Notes: generated by a model from the sequence alone, not told the origin. 64,000 nucleotides of DNA from Methylobacterium sp. FF17 (GCF_025813715.1 NZ_CP107532.1:1426001-1490000); one strand, 5' to 3'; shown: positions 25,433-34,284, counted from the first letter of the stretch. Made by a program: numbers and translations.

Positions 25433-25894
25433 TCAACCGGCCTGGCCGCCATTGGCGGCGAGCTTGATGCCGGCGAGAACCCGGCCATAGGTCCCGCAAC
25501 GACAGATGTTGGTGATTTCCGAGCGGATCTCCGCCTCGCTCGGGTGCGGGTTCTGCGCCAGCAGGGCAGCCGAAGCCATGATCATGCCGGACTGGCAGAA
25601 GCCGCATTGGGGCACGTCGAGCTCGGCCCAGGCCTTCTGGACCGGGTGCGAGCGATCCGACGACAGGCCCTCGATGGTGACGATCTTCTGATCCGGCGTG
25701 ATGCCCGAGACCGGCATCGAGCAGGAGCGCACCGCCGCTCCGTCGATATGCACGGTGCAGGCACCGCACTGGGCGATGCCGCAGCCATACTTCGTGCCCG
25801 TGAGCCCGGCCTGCTCGCGAATCACCCAGAGGAGCGGGGTGTCGGGCTCCGCCTCGACCTCGCGGATGGCGCCGTTCAGGTTCAGACGGATCAT
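25433..25894 (-). CDS. 2Fe-2S subunit of the molybdenum hydroxylase
   Basis: A 153-residue iron-sulfur subunit that carries electrons from the molybdenum centre. The N-terminal plant-type ferredoxin cluster uses Cys38, 43, 46 and 58 (KYGCGIAQCGACTVHIDG); the C-terminal helical cluster uses Cys97, 100, 131 and 133 (QCGFCQSGM, NICRCGTYGR). There is no signal peptide of its own, as normal: it is exported with the Tat-tagged large subunit. It is the first gene of the eight-gene unit. There is no FAD subunit, which points to a cytochrome, not NAD or oxygen, as acceptor. Confidence 0.94.
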   Translation of the reverse strand: MIRLNLNGAIREVEAEPDTPLLWVIREQAGLTGTKYGCGIAQCGACTVHIDGAAVRSCSMPVSGITPDQKIVTIEGLSSDRSHPVQKAWAELDVPQCGFCQSGMIMASAALLAQNPHPSEAEIRSEITNICRCGTYGRVLAGIKLAANGGQAG

Positions 25895-26392
25895 GCGTAT
25901 CCTGCCCCGGTTTTCCGTCGCGAGCCACGCGCGGCCGACCAGGCGCACGTCCAGCCCCGTATTTGGAATTGTTATACGGTGCGGACGGGGCTTGCGTCTA
26001 CTGGGGCGAAGCGCGACCGGTCGCGACGAATGCTTCCGTGCACCGGCGGACATCGCCGCCGGGCCGCGCCAGCCCGTCGATCAACCTTCGGACGTTTCCG
26101 GGGGTCGTATGGTGGCCGTCCCGCTGGTTTCGGCGGTGGCCTCGACACCGGCGGCGATCCCTACCCTTGCGCGTCACGCGCCCCACATACCCCATCTTCG
26201 CCAAGGAATACGTCGCGCACGACGCCACATGACGGCATACCGGTCCTGGCGCGCTCTGCCCCCTGGACCGCGAACCGGGATGTGAGCGACCGGGCCAGGC
26301 GGGGGAAGACACGGAGCCGGGAAAGCCGGTATTCCGTGCGGAGGCCTGCGGAACCGTGGCGCCGCCCCGGAACAGGAAAGGGTGATGTCGAT
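25895..26392. other. 498-base divergent intergenic region, no gene supported
   Basis: It lies between the first gene of the molybdo-hydroxylase/sox unit and the Crp/Fnr gene, so promoters for both must be here. A short A/T-rich patch (GGAATTGTTATACGG, 25965-25979) is a possible core promoter element. I find no convincing TTGAT-N4-ATCAA Fnr box and no RNA gene. Short frames inside look like random high-GC open reading. Confidence 0.45.
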
Positions 26393-27136
26393 ATGAGCTT
26401 CGCAGCCGGCTCCGATCTCAGCCTGCTCACCCGGAAGCTGGAATCCATCATCACCCTCTCGGACGTGGAGCGCCGGGCCCTCGAACGCCTGCCCATCAGC
26501 CGGCGGCAGCTCCCCGCCCGCCGGGACATCGTGCGCGACGGCGACCATCCCTCGCAATGCTGCCTGCTCCTCGACGGTTGGGCCTTCCGCTACAAGCTCC
26601 TGGACGAGGGCAAGCGCCAGATCCTGTCGGTGCATATTCCGGGTGACATCCCCGACCTGCAGAGCCTGCACCTGCCGGTGATGGACCACAGCCTGGGCAC
26701 GCTCACCGCCTGCACCGTCGCCTTCATCCCCCATGAGGCGATGTATGAACTCACCCGCCAGCACCCCGGCATCACCGCCGCCCTCTGGCGCGACACGCTG
26801 GTCGATGCCGCGATCTTCCGGGAATGGATGACGAATATCGGCCGGCGCTCGACCCTTGGCCGGATCACCCACCTGTTCTGCGAACTCTACCTCAAGCTGC
26901 ACGCCATGGGTCTCGCCGAGAACCACGTCTGCGAGATGGCCCTGACCCAGGGCGACATCGCCGACGCGATCGGCGTCTCGAACGTGCACGTCAACCGCGT
27001 GCTGCAGGACCTGCGCAGCCAGGGCCTGCTGACGCTGCAGGGCCAGCGCCTCGTGATCCAGGACTGGGCGCAGCTGACGAAGCGCGCGGAGTTCGATCCG
27101 GCCTATCTGCACCTGAAGCCGGCGGCGGTCCCGTGA
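26393..27136 (+). CDS. Crp/Fnr-family transcription regulator
   Basis: A 247-residue regulator: cyclic-nucleotide-binding-like beta-barrel (about 35-140, RDIVRDGDHPSQCCLLLDGWAF), a long dimer helix, and a C-terminal winged helix with recognition region LTQGDIADAIGVSNVHVNRVL (about 190-212). There is no N-terminal cysteine cluster of Fnr type, so a 4Fe-4S oxygen sensor is unlikely; the ligand is unknown. The ATG has AGGAAAGGG upstream. It is divergent from the molybdo-hydroxylase/sox unit and could control it, but Crp/Fnr genes are numerous in such genomes, so that is only a suggestion. The stop overlaps the next gene (GTGA). Confidence 0.9.
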   Translation: MSFAAGSDLSLLTRKLESIITLSDVERRALERLPISRRQLPARRDIVRDGDHPSQCCLLLDGWAFRYKLLDEGKRQILSVHIPGDIPDLQSLHLPVMDHSLGTLTACTVAFIPHEAMYELTRQHPGITAALWRDTLVDAAIFREWMTNIGRRSTLGRITHLFCELYLKLHAMGLAENHVCEMALTQGDIADAIGVSNVHVNRVLQDLRSQGLLTLQGQRLVIQDWAQLTKRAEFDPAYLHLKPAAVP

Positions 27137-27378
27137 CCCTCCGGCTCCAGCCCATCCGCGTCCGGACCGCGAGCGACGACGAGGACGGGCAACTCGTCCT
27201 CGTGGACGAGGCCCTCGTGGCCGTGCTCGTCCGCCTCGCGCCGGATCACGGGGCGATGGCGGGCCACTGGTACCTGGAAGCGGGGTTCGGCCAGGTCACC
27301 GTTCCGACCTCTCCGACCTTCCCGGATCTCGACGCGGCCCTGGCCTGGATCGCGCAAAGGCTGCACGCGCCTTACTGA
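27133..27378 (+). CDS. hypothetical 81-residue protein coupled to the Crp/Fnr gene
   Basis: It starts at a GTG overlapping the regulator stop. The small acidic protein has a plausible alternating strand/helix pattern: LVLVDEALVAVLVRLA, then GHWYLEAGFGQ and DLDAALAWIAQRLH. The GHWYLEAGFG and final AALAWIAQRL blocks look like a genuine domain, but I do not recognise a named family. Coupling to the regulator suggests co-expression. The end overlaps the convergent SDR gene by seven bases. Confidence 0.7.
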   Translation: MTLRLQPIRVRTASDDEDGQLVLVDEALVAVLVRLAPDHGAMAGHWYLEAGFGQVTVPTSPTFPDLDAALAWIAQRLHAPY

Positions 27379-28370
27379 GGCGACCGCCGCTGTCCCGGGG
27401 CGAGGCGCCGGCCGAGGAGTAGAAGCGCGGCGCCCCCGACGAGGGCCGCCCCCGCGACGCTGAGCGGCCGGGCCGAGGGAACGCCCTTGCGCGCGCGCCA
27501 GCCCCCGCTCGTCCTCGGAGGGTCCGACAGGGGCGCACGCAGGGCTCCCTCCGTGCGCGGCGCCGGGCCGGCCCGGTCGAGGGCGCGATGGATGGCGAAA
27601 CCCATGGCATGCTCGGTGGGTCCCGACGCCAGGGCGTAGGCCACCTGCGCCATTCGCGCCGGCCAGCCCACCGCGACCTCGTCATGCGGATGGCGGGCAA
27701 GGTGCACGAAGGTCTCGGCCACGTCCTCGGGGGCATAGACCAGGGGGCCCGTATCGATGGTCCGACCCGAGACGTTGGCGCCGTGCTCCAGGCCTGGCGT
27801 GTCCACCATGGCGGGAAAGACCGAGCAGACATGGATGTCGCGGTGGCGCCGCAACTCCTGGCGCAGGCTGGCGGTGAAGCCGCGCAGGCCGAATTTGCTC
27901 GCCGTATAGGCCGCCGCGAACGGGGCCGGCGCCCAGCCGCCGAGCGAGATGTTGGTGATCAGCGTGCCGTGCCCCTGGCGCAGGAAATGGGGCAGCACCG
28001 CGTAGGCGCCGTACATGCCGCCGAGCAGGTTCACCGCCACCGTACGATGATGGAGGTCGAGGGGTGCGTCCTGGAACGGGCCGAAGACCCCGGTGCCGGC
28101 ATTGTTGATCCAGACGTCGATCCCACCGAAGGCCCGGTGGGCGGCGGTGGCGAGCGCCTCCACGGCCGAGGCATCGGTGACGTCGGTCGGAACGGCGATC
28201 GCCTCGCCGCCCTCCTCCCGGCACGCCCGCGCCAGGTCCGCCAGCGCCTCCGCCCGGCGGGCCGCGAGGACCACGCGCGCCCCTCGCGCCGCGAAGGCGA
28301 GGGCAGCCGCCCGCCCGATGCCGCTGGACGCTCCCGTGATCACCACCACGCTGCCGCGCAGATCCCGCAT
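27372..28370 (-). CDS. short-chain dehydrogenase/reductase with C-terminal membrane anchor
   Basis: A 332-residue SDR. The cofactor motif TGASSGIG is at 12-19, with NNAG further on and the catalytic Y-x-x-x-K in AAYTASKFGLRG (about 155-160). ARGARVVLAARR at the second strand (arginines rather than an acidic residue) favours NADP(H). After the core there is an Arg/Pro-rich linker and a hydrophobic segment (SVAGAALVGGAALLLLGRR) near the C terminus, likely a membrane anchor, which ordinary SDRs lack. It lies 95 bases after the VOC gene on the same strand and may be the end of that operon. The substrate is unknown. Confidence 0.88.
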   Translation of the reverse strand: MRDLRGSVVVITGASSGIGRAAALAFAARGARVVLAARRAEALADLARACREEGGEAIAVPTDVTDASAVEALATAAHRAFGGIDVWINNAGTGVFGPFQDAPLDLHHRTVAVNLLGGMYGAYAVLPHFLRQGHGTLITNISLGGWAPAPFAAAYTASKFGLRGFTASLRQELRRHRDIHVCSVFPAMVDTPGLEHGANVSGRTIDTGPLVYAPEDVAETFVHLARHPHDEVAVGWPARMAQVAYALASGPTEHAMGFAIHRALDRAGPAPRTEGALRAPLSDPPRTSGGWRARKGVPSARPLSVAGAALVGGAALLLLGRRLAPGQRRSPQ

Positions 28371-28465
28371 GCCCGTCTCCCGGCTCGGACGGTGCGCCGA
28401 TCGCGCCGTCGCCCGTGCGGCCAACCGGACCCGGACGGGCGCTGTTCCTGATCCGGGGTCGGGGG

Positions 28466-29269
28466 TTACGTCAGCAGCAGGCGATGGCCGTCGGGATCCC
28501 GCAGCCGCCGCGGCGCGTCCTCCCGAGGCGGCGCGTCCGCACCGGAGAAGACCAGGACCGTGGCGGCGATGTCGTGGTCGTCGCAGGTGAGCCCGGCCCG
28601 GGCGAATGGGCCCGCGTAGCAGAGGAGTTCGACGTGGGGCGTCGGCGCTCCCGGCGGCGCCAAGCCCGTCACCGTCACGCGCGGCTCCGCCACCGCATCG
28701 AGGCGCGCCTGCTCGGGGCCGGTATTGATGGAGCGCGACAGGACCGAGAAGCCGAGCCCGCGATAGAAGGCGAGGCTCGCCTGCGTGTCCCCCACCGAGA
28801 TCGCGGAATGGTCGAGGCCAAGGCAGATGTCCGGCCCTGGCCCCCGCCAAACCTCCGGCTCGCGCCCCGTCGGGAAGGCCAGCAGCTCGAGGGGATGCCC
28901 CTCGGGGTCACAGAACTTGAAGGCGTCGACGCCGCCCGAGGAAGCCGGCAGGCGCTCCGGCCCCGCCGTCGAGATGGCGCGCCAGCCCGCCCGGGCGGCG
29001 AGGCGCGCATGGGCGGCGGCCATGTCCGAGACCACGATGGCGATATGCTGGAACAGGGGGCTCCAGCCCGGCACCTGCGCCGGGTAGGGCCGACCCGGCG
29101 CGTCATAGCCCACGAGGTCGACGGCCTGTGCGCCGAGCCGCAGGGGAACCACGGTCTCGCCGGCCCGCCGAACGGTCGCCCCGCGCGAGAAACCGAGGGC
29201 CCCGATGTAGAACCCGGCCAGGGTTTCGGGGTCGGCGCTGACGAGGCGGATGCGGTCCAGGCGGATCAC
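28466..29269 (-). CDS. VOC-superfamily protein (glyoxalase/extradiol dioxygenase fold, two modules)
   Basis: A 267-residue protein with two vicinal-oxygen-chelate modules. The first starts with IRLDRIRLVSADPETLAGFYIGALGF and contains FQHIAIVVSD and EGHPLELLAFP; the second starts with LDHSAISVGDTQASLAFYRGLGF and ends PDGHRLLL. Possible metal ligands (His in QHIAIVV and LDHSAIS, Glu in HPLELL) are present. Reactions in this fold range from isomerisation to ring cleavage, so no specific activity can be given. The GTG start overlaps the stop of the lactonase gene (GTGA), placing it in the DoxX-cupin-SMP-30 operon. Confidence 0.85.
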   Translation of the reverse strand: MIRLDRIRLVSADPETLAGFYIGALGFSRGATVRRAGETVVPLRLGAQAVDLVGYDAPGRPYPAQVPGWSPLFQHIAIVVSDMAAAHARLAARAGWRAISTAGPERLPASSGGVDAFKFCDPEGHPLELLAFPTGREPEVWRGPGPDICLGLDHSAISVGDTQASLAFYRGLGFSVLSRSINTGPEQARLDAVAEPRVTVTGLAPPGAPTPHVELLCYAGPFARAGLTCDDHDIAATVLVFSGADAPPREDAPRRLRDPDGHRLLLT

Positions 29270-30168
29270 GGGACCTGAGCGCCGCGCCGATTCAGGAAGA
29301 TCGCGTAGAGGGTGTGCGAGCCGCCGATGAACAGGCGGTTCTTCATGCGGCCGCCGAAGGTGAGGTTCGAGACCCGGTGGGGGATGAGAATCTTGCCCAT
29401 CAGGGTGCCGGTCGGATCGATGCAATGGACGCCGTCGGCGGCGCTGCTCCAGACGTTGCCGTCCTCGTCCACCCGCATCCCGTCGCAATAGCCGGGGCTG
29501 ATCGTGTGGAAGACCGCGCCGCCCGAGAGCGCGAAATCCAGGCCGACATCGAAGACGCGAATGTATTGGCGCGGGTTCGGTCCCGTCTGGTCGCCGGTCT
29601 CGGCCACGTAGAGCCGGCGCTCGTCGGGCGAGAAGGCCAGCCCGTTCGGCCCGTCGAAGTCGGTGGCCATGGCGCGGATGTCGCCGGAATCCGGATCGAG
29701 GCGGTAGAGGGTCGGGGGCTGCTCCGAGACCTGGCGTCCGCCCTCGTAATCGTTGGCGATGCCGTAGACCGGATCGGTGAACCAGATTGCCCCGTCCGAG
29801 GCCACCACCACGTCGTTCGGTGCGTTGAGGCGGCGCCCGGCATGGTGGGTGACCAGCGTCGTGACCGCGCCGTCGTGCTCGGTGCGATACAGGCAGCGGC
29901 CGCGATGGGAGCAGGCGATCAGCCGGCCCTGGCGGTCGCGGGTCTGGCCGTTCGCATAGTCCGAGGGCGCCCGAAAGACGGAAAGCCCCTCCGCCTCGCT
30001 CCAGCGCATGGTGCGGTTGCGCGGCAGGTCCTGGAACAGCAGGCAGTCGGCGTCGCCGAACCAGACCGGCCCCTCGATCCAGCGGAAGCCGGTGGCGATC
30101 TCCTCGAGTTCGGCGTTGCCGAGGATGTACCCGGCAAAGCGCGGATCCACGATCTCGACGCTCGACAT
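29266..30168 (-). CDS. SMP-30/gluconolactonase-family lactonase
   Basis: A six-bladed propeller of 300 residues that hydrolyses sugar or other lactones using one divalent metal. Family blocks: FRWIEGPVWFGDADCLLFQDLP with the metal-ligand Glu, LNAPNDVVVASDGAIWFTDP with the ligand Asn, and DFDGPNGLAFSPDERRLYVAETG with the second Asn/Asp. No signal peptide is seen. It is four bases after the cupin gene and overlaps the VOC gene. With the GMC oxidoreductase across the divergent promoter, a lactone-forming oxidation followed by hydrolysis is a reasonable hypothesis. Confidence 0.9.
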   Translation of the reverse strand: MSSVEIVDPRFAGYILGNAELEEIATGFRWIEGPVWFGDADCLLFQDLPRNRTMRWSEAEGLSVFRAPSDYANGQTRDRQGRLIACSHRGRCLYRTEHDGAVTTLVTHHAGRRLNAPNDVVVASDGAIWFTDPVYGIANDYEGGRQVSEQPPTLYRLDPDSGDIRAMATDFDGPNGLAFSPDERRLYVAETGDQTGPNPRQYIRVFDVGLDFALSGGAVFHTISPGYCDGMRVDEDGNVWSSAADGVHCIDPTGTLMGKILIPHRVSNLTFGGRMKNRLFIGGSHTLYAIFLNRRGAQVP

Positions 30169-30172
30169 GGGC

Positions 30173-30631
30173 CTACCGGAACCGGCACGGGGTCGCGATC
30201 GTGGGTGGTGCATCAAACTGCACAACCATCAGCACGGCGGGTGCATCGCCGACCGTGCCGGAGAGGTGCCCCTGGCGTCCGTCCACCGCCTTCGTGTTCT
30301 GATCCTCGCCGAAGGAGATCTCCCCCGGCCCCATCTCGACGCGGGTGCCGTCCATGGATTCGACGAACCAGCGCCCCGAGAGCGGGATGATCCATTGCGG
30401 CTTCGGGTTCTCGTGCCAGGCGCCGGTCCAGCCCACCGGCTGCACCGTGACCATCACGGTGGCGCCGTCATGGGTCTTGGTACCCTGCCATTGCGGATCG
30501 GCCGGCGGCTGCATCGACTTCATGTCGAAGTCCGTGAGCGCGCAGCGGGTCTGGTGGCTGACACCCTCCGCGTCGGTCCACAGGTGCCAATAGGGGACGC
30601 TGGGTTTGTCCGGCGCATTCGTGTCGGTCAT
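30173..30631 (-). CDS. cupin-fold protein
   Basis: A 152-residue protein predicted to be a small beta-barrel of cupin type: VTVQPVGWTGAWHENPKPQWIIPLSGRWFVES followed by GPGEISFGEDQNT. The first cupin motif is only partly conserved (one clear His in AWHENP), so metal binding is uncertain. It might be an isomerase, an oxygenase or a binding protein. The ATG overlaps the DoxX gene stop (ATGA), and the lactonase starts four bases later. Confidence 0.78.
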   Translation of the reverse strand: MTDTNAPDKPSVPYWHLWTDAEGVSHQTRCALTDFDMKSMQPPADPQWQGTKTHDGATVMVTVQPVGWTGAWHENPKPQWIIPLSGRWFVESMDGTRVEMGPGEISFGEDQNTKAVDGRQGHLSGTVGDAPAVLMVVQFDAPPTIATPCRFR

Positions 30632-31122
30632 CGGGCGGCTCCCGCCGGTTCGGTCGAAGGGGTGATGCGGTAGGGCTGGGAGGAGGCGAGCGGATGGCTG
30701 AGGAAGAGCCGCACCGTCTCGGCCCCGGTGCCAAAGGTGATGAGGAGAAACCCGCCGGCCAGGGCGAAGTTCTTCAGGAAATCCCAGAACAGGCCGCGCC
30801 CCTTGCTGTCGCCGCCCGCCCAGAAATCGCCGGGACGCCAGAACTGCTTCCACAGCAGCGCCGTGACGCCGCAATAGCCTGCGAGCACGAAGGCAGCCGC
30901 GCGGTCGGCGATGCCGGTGAGGATGCCCAGCGACATCACGATCTCGACGAACAGGCCCGCGAGGATCAGAACCCGGGCGAGGCTCGCGTTCGGGACGCGC
31001 TCGCGTGCCTGTCCCACCGCGCCGCGGAAGTTCAGGACCTTGTCCAGGGCGCTGAAGGGCAGGAACAGCAGCACCAGGAGGAGCCGGACCGCGAAGGCGA
31101 TGGCGATGCTGAGTTCTGCCAC
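30628..31122 (-). CDS. DoxX-family membrane protein
   Basis: A 164-residue inner-membrane protein with four predicted helices, including IAIAFAVRLLLVLLFLPFSA, VLILAGLFVEIVMSLGILTG, AAFVLAGYCGVTALLWKQFW and FALAGGFLLITFGTG. This is the DoxX/DUF417 type layout, seen in quinone-linked oxidoreductase systems, but its own activity is undefined. The GTG start has AGGACAGG upstream. As first gene of a five-gene operon, divergent from a GMC oxidoreductase, it may link the cassette to the membrane quinone pool; this is inference. Confidence 0.8.
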   Translation of the reverse strand: MAELSIAIAFAVRLLLVLLFLPFSALDKVLNFRGAVGQARERVPNASLARVLILAGLFVEIVMSLGILTGIADRAAAFVLAGYCGVTALLWKQFWRPGDFWAGGDSKGRGLFWDFLKNFALAGGFLLITFGTGAETVRLFLSHPLASSQPYRITPSTEPAGAAR

Positions 31123-31334
31123 GGGCCTGTCCTGCTCAACTGGGACGCCGCAGGCGGCGACGGGGCCATCCGGATCGCCGGCCCGCGGGACCGCGATGCC
31201 AGCGGCGGTTGAACGCGGCACCTTCGTGCAGGTTCAAACGTTCGTTGCATCGGGCGCCTCACGTCGGCGCGAGAGCGGGCGGCCGGCGGCGCGCTCCGGG
31301 CGTCCGCGAATTGTTGGCCCAAGGCGGAGGCCCC

Positions 31335-32897
31335 ATGAGCCCAGACCATTACGACGTCGTGATCGTGGGTTCGGGGCCGGGCGGCGGCACCATGGCCTGG
31401 CGCCTCGCCCAGACCGGCAAGCGCGTGCTGCTACTGGAGCGCGGCGGCTACCTGCCGCGCGAGCGCGAGAACTGGGACGCCCGAGCCGTGTTCGTGGATG
31501 CGCGCTACCAGGCGCCCGAGACCTGGTACGGCGCCGACGGGCGCACGTTCCATCCGGGCCTGCACTACTACGTGGGCGGCAACAGCAAGGTCTACGGCTC
31601 GGTGCTGCTGCGCCTGCGGACACGCGACTTTGACGTGGTCCGCCACCCCGACGGCGACGCGCCGGAATGGCCGGTGAAGTACGACACCTTCGCGCCCTAC
31701 TATCAAGCCGCGGAGGAACTCTACCACGTCCACGGTCTGCGCGGCGAAGACCCGACCGAGCCGCCGGCGGACAAGCCCTACGCCTACCCGCCGGTCTCCC
31801 ACGAGCCGCGCATCCAAGAGCTGTTCGACGGGCTGAAGCGCGAGGGCCACCGGCCCTTCCACCTGCCGGTGGGCATCCTCCTCGACGAGCGCGACGGCAA
31901 GGCCCTGCCACACTCGGCCTGCATCCGCTGCGACGCCTTCGACGGCTACCCGTGCCTCACCAACGGCAAGGCGGATTCGCAGATCATCTGCGTCGACCCG
32001 GCGCTGGCTCAGCACCCGAACCTCACCCTCTGGACCGGCGCCTATGTCGAGCGCCTGATCACCAGCCCGAGCGGCCGGGCGATCACGGGGGTCGAACTCG
32101 TCCGCGACGGCCAGCGCCGGACGGTGTCGGGCGACATCGTCGTGGTGGCCTGCGGCGCCCTCTCCTCGGCGCTGCTGATGCTGCGCTCGGCCAACGACGC
32201 GCATCCGCACGGGCTCGCCAACGCGTCGGGCCAGGTCGGGCGCAACTACATGCGCCACAACAACGCCACCGTGCTCGCGGTCTCGCGCACCCCGAACCCG
32301 ACGAAGTTCCAGAAGACGCTGGGCCTCAACGACTTCTACTTCGGCTCCGACGACTGGGACTTTCCGCTGGGCCACATCCAGATGGTCGGCAAGTCCGACG
32401 GCACGCAGATCCACGGCGAGGGCCTGCCGGACGTCCTGCAATGGTTTCCGGAAAAGCCCTTCGACTGGATCGCCAGGCATTCCCTCGACTTCTGGCTGAC
32501 CTCGGAGGATCTGCCGCGGCCGGAGAACCGGATCTTCTACGACGGCGGCCGGGTTCGCCTCGACCTCACCGAGAGCAACATGGAGGGGCATGCCCGGCTG
32601 AAGCAGAAGCTGCGCGACCTCTGCGGCAAGCTCGACGTGCACCCGCACCTGTTCGACCGCTCGCTCTACCTCGGCAAGGACACGCCCATCGGCGGCACCG
32701 CGCACCAGGCCGGGACGCTGCGCTTCGGCGCGGACCCGGCGACCTCCGTGCTCGACCTCGACTGCCGCGCTCACGGCATCGACAACCTCTACGTCACCGA
32801 TGCGAGCTTCTTTCCTTCGATCGGCGCCGTGAACCCGACCCTGACCATCATCGCCAACGCCCTGCGGGTGGGCGACACCATCGCTGACCGGCTATGA
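31335..32897 (+). CDS. GMC-family oxidoreductase (choline/alcohol dehydrogenase type)
   Basis: FAD-dependent alcohol/sugar oxidoreductase of 520 residues. The FAD motif VIVGSGPGGGTMAWRLA is at about 9-25, followed by LLLERGG; GGNSKVYGSVLLRLR is the GMC-family block; the C-terminal signature DASFFPSIGAVNPTLTIIANALR contains the catalytic Asn and reaches the flavin. A middle segment CIRCDAFDGYPCLTNGKADSQ with three cysteines marks the bacterial subgroup. The ATG follows AGGCGGAGG. There is no Tat signal, so it is probably cytoplasmic. It overlaps the HSL hydrolase gene (ATGA). Confidence 0.93.
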   Translation: MSPDHYDVVIVGSGPGGGTMAWRLAQTGKRVLLLERGGYLPRERENWDARAVFVDARYQAPETWYGADGRTFHPGLHYYVGGNSKVYGSVLLRLRTRDFDVVRHPDGDAPEWPVKYDTFAPYYQAAEELYHVHGLRGEDPTEPPADKPYAYPPVSHEPRIQELFDGLKREGHRPFHLPVGILLDERDGKALPHSACIRCDAFDGYPCLTNGKADSQIICVDPALAQHPNLTLWTGAYVERLITSPSGRAITGVELVRDGQRRTVSGDIVVVACGALSSALLMLRSANDAHPHGLANASGQVGRNYMRHNNATVLAVSRTPNPTKFQKTLGLNDFYFGSDDWDFPLGHIQMVGKSDGTQIHGEGLPDVLQWFPEKPFDWIARHSLDFWLTSEDLPRPENRIFYDGGRVRLDLTESNMEGHARLKQKLRDLCGKLDVHPHLFDRSLYLGKDTPIGGTAHQAGTLRFGADPATSVLDLDCRAHGIDNLYVTDASFFPSIGAVNPTLTIIANALRVGDTIADRL

Positions 32898-33808
32898 GCA
32901 GCCTTCCCGCCCGCCTCGCCGCCCTGGCGATCCGCCTGACCGGTCGGCGGCGCGGCCTCGCCCGGGACGACCTCGATCCCGAGGCGGCGATCGCGAACCG
33001 GTCCCGCCCGGCCCGGCCGACCCGCGCGCTGCGCCGCCGCCTCGCGGTGACCTGGGCCCTCCACGACGGCTTCGAGGTCTATACCCTCTCGCCGCGACGG
33101 GCCACGCGGGCGGGCCGGGTGATCTACTTCCACGGCGGCGCCTACACGAGCCCGATCACCCGCATCCACTGGCGCTTCCTTGCCCGCATGGTGGAGGCGA
33201 CGGGCCTCAGCGTCACGGTGCCGCTCTATCCGCTGACCCCGGAGCATGCCTGCGCCGATACCTGCGCCTTCGCGCTGTCGCTCTACCGCGCGGGCCTGGA
33301 GACCGGTGCCGGGCCGCCCGTCGCCCTCATGGGCGATTCGGCCGGGGGCGGGCTCGCCCTGTCGCTGGCGATGCAGGTCCGCGACGCCGGCCTGGCCCTG
33401 CCCGGCGGCCTCGTCCTGATCTCGCCCTGGCTCGACGTCGCCACGGCCGATCCCGCGCAGGCGCGGATCGAACCTTCGGATGTGATGCTGATGCGCCCCG
33501 GGGTCCGGACCCTCGGGCGCTGGTACGCGGGCGACTGGGCGCTGACGGACGAACGGGTGAGCCCGCTCTTCGGTGCCCTCCAGGGCCTGCCCCCGATCGA
33601 ACTCTTCTGCGGCACGCACGACATCCTGGTCGCCGACGCCCGGCGCCTGACCGCCCGGGCCCGGGCGGAAGCGATCGCCCTCGCCTATCACGAGGAGCCG
33701 GGCCTGATGCACGTCTACCCGCTGCTCGGCCTGCCGGAATCGCGCCGGGCTGAGGCGCGGATCGCATGGTTTCTCGGGAGGTCGGACGCTGCGGGGCCGA
33801 GCGCCTGA
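32894..33808 (+). CDS. alpha/beta hydrolase, hormone-sensitive-lipase type esterase
   Basis: A 304-residue esterase. The oxyanion motif HGGAY is at 80-84, the nucleophile Ser149 lies in GDSAGGG, the acid is Asp243 (CGTHDILVAD) and His273 is in LMHVYPLLG. This set defines the HSL family, which acts on short- to medium-chain esters. It starts at the ATG overlapping the GMC oxidoreductase stop. Its coupling to an oxidoreductase and the nearby lactonase suggests an ester- or lactone-containing growth substrate. Confidence 0.92.
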   Translation: MSSLPARLAALAIRLTGRRRGLARDDLDPEAAIANRSRPARPTRALRRRLAVTWALHDGFEVYTLSPRRATRAGRVIYFHGGAYTSPITRIHWRFLARMVEATGLSVTVPLYPLTPEHACADTCAFALSLYRAGLETGAGPPVALMGDSAGGGLALSLAMQVRDAGLALPGGLVLISPWLDVATADPAQARIEPSDVMLMRPGVRTLGRWYAGDWALTDERVSPLFGALQGLPPIELFCGTHDILVADARRLTARARAEAIALAYHEEPGLMHVYPLLGLPESRRAEARIAWFLGRSDAAGPSA

Positions 33809-34284
33809 AGCGGGCGGCTCCGACGCCGCCCTGGGCCTGGTGGCGCCCCCGCAGCCGTTGAAGGCTCGACTGTCCGCATGCGGGGCGCGATTCGTCGACG
33901 GGCGGATTCACCGTTTGAACGCTCCGTCTCGGCCGATTCGGACGCGGCGGCCCGGCTCCCTGGCGCGGGCGCGGGGAAGCCGTGGCGGATCACGCTCCAC
34001 GTCCTGCCACGGCGTCGTGCCGACCGCCGGCTGGCCCGTACGCGACGGCAACGCAGGGACGGACACCGCGATCGATCGTGAGCGCGTGCAGGCCCCCTCC
34101 CCGGAGGCGACGGGGATCGGTTATCCCGTATACGACGCCGCCGGGTCGATCCTGTGGATCGCGGCGAGCCCCTCCATCGACCGGAACGATCTCGTCCTGC
34201 CGAGGCGCATCGCGCGTCTCGCGAACGGGCCGCCGCGCGGCCATCCCTGGCCGCCGAACCGGATCCCGCCGTCCCGGATCGCCC
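33809..34284. other. 476-base gap, no gene supported
   Basis: Several frames stay open because of high GC, but none has a ribosome site, a family motif or protein-like composition throughout. One plus-strand frame has a short protein-like run (GYPVYDAAGSILWIAASPSI, near 34123-34182) that could be the remnant of a gene. No RNA gene or repeat was seen. Confidence 0.4.

Noticed and set aside
22855..25467. 870-codon plus-strand open frame opposite the molybdenum subunit
   Set aside because: His/Arg/Asp-rich mirror of the real gene's codons; no domain and no start context.
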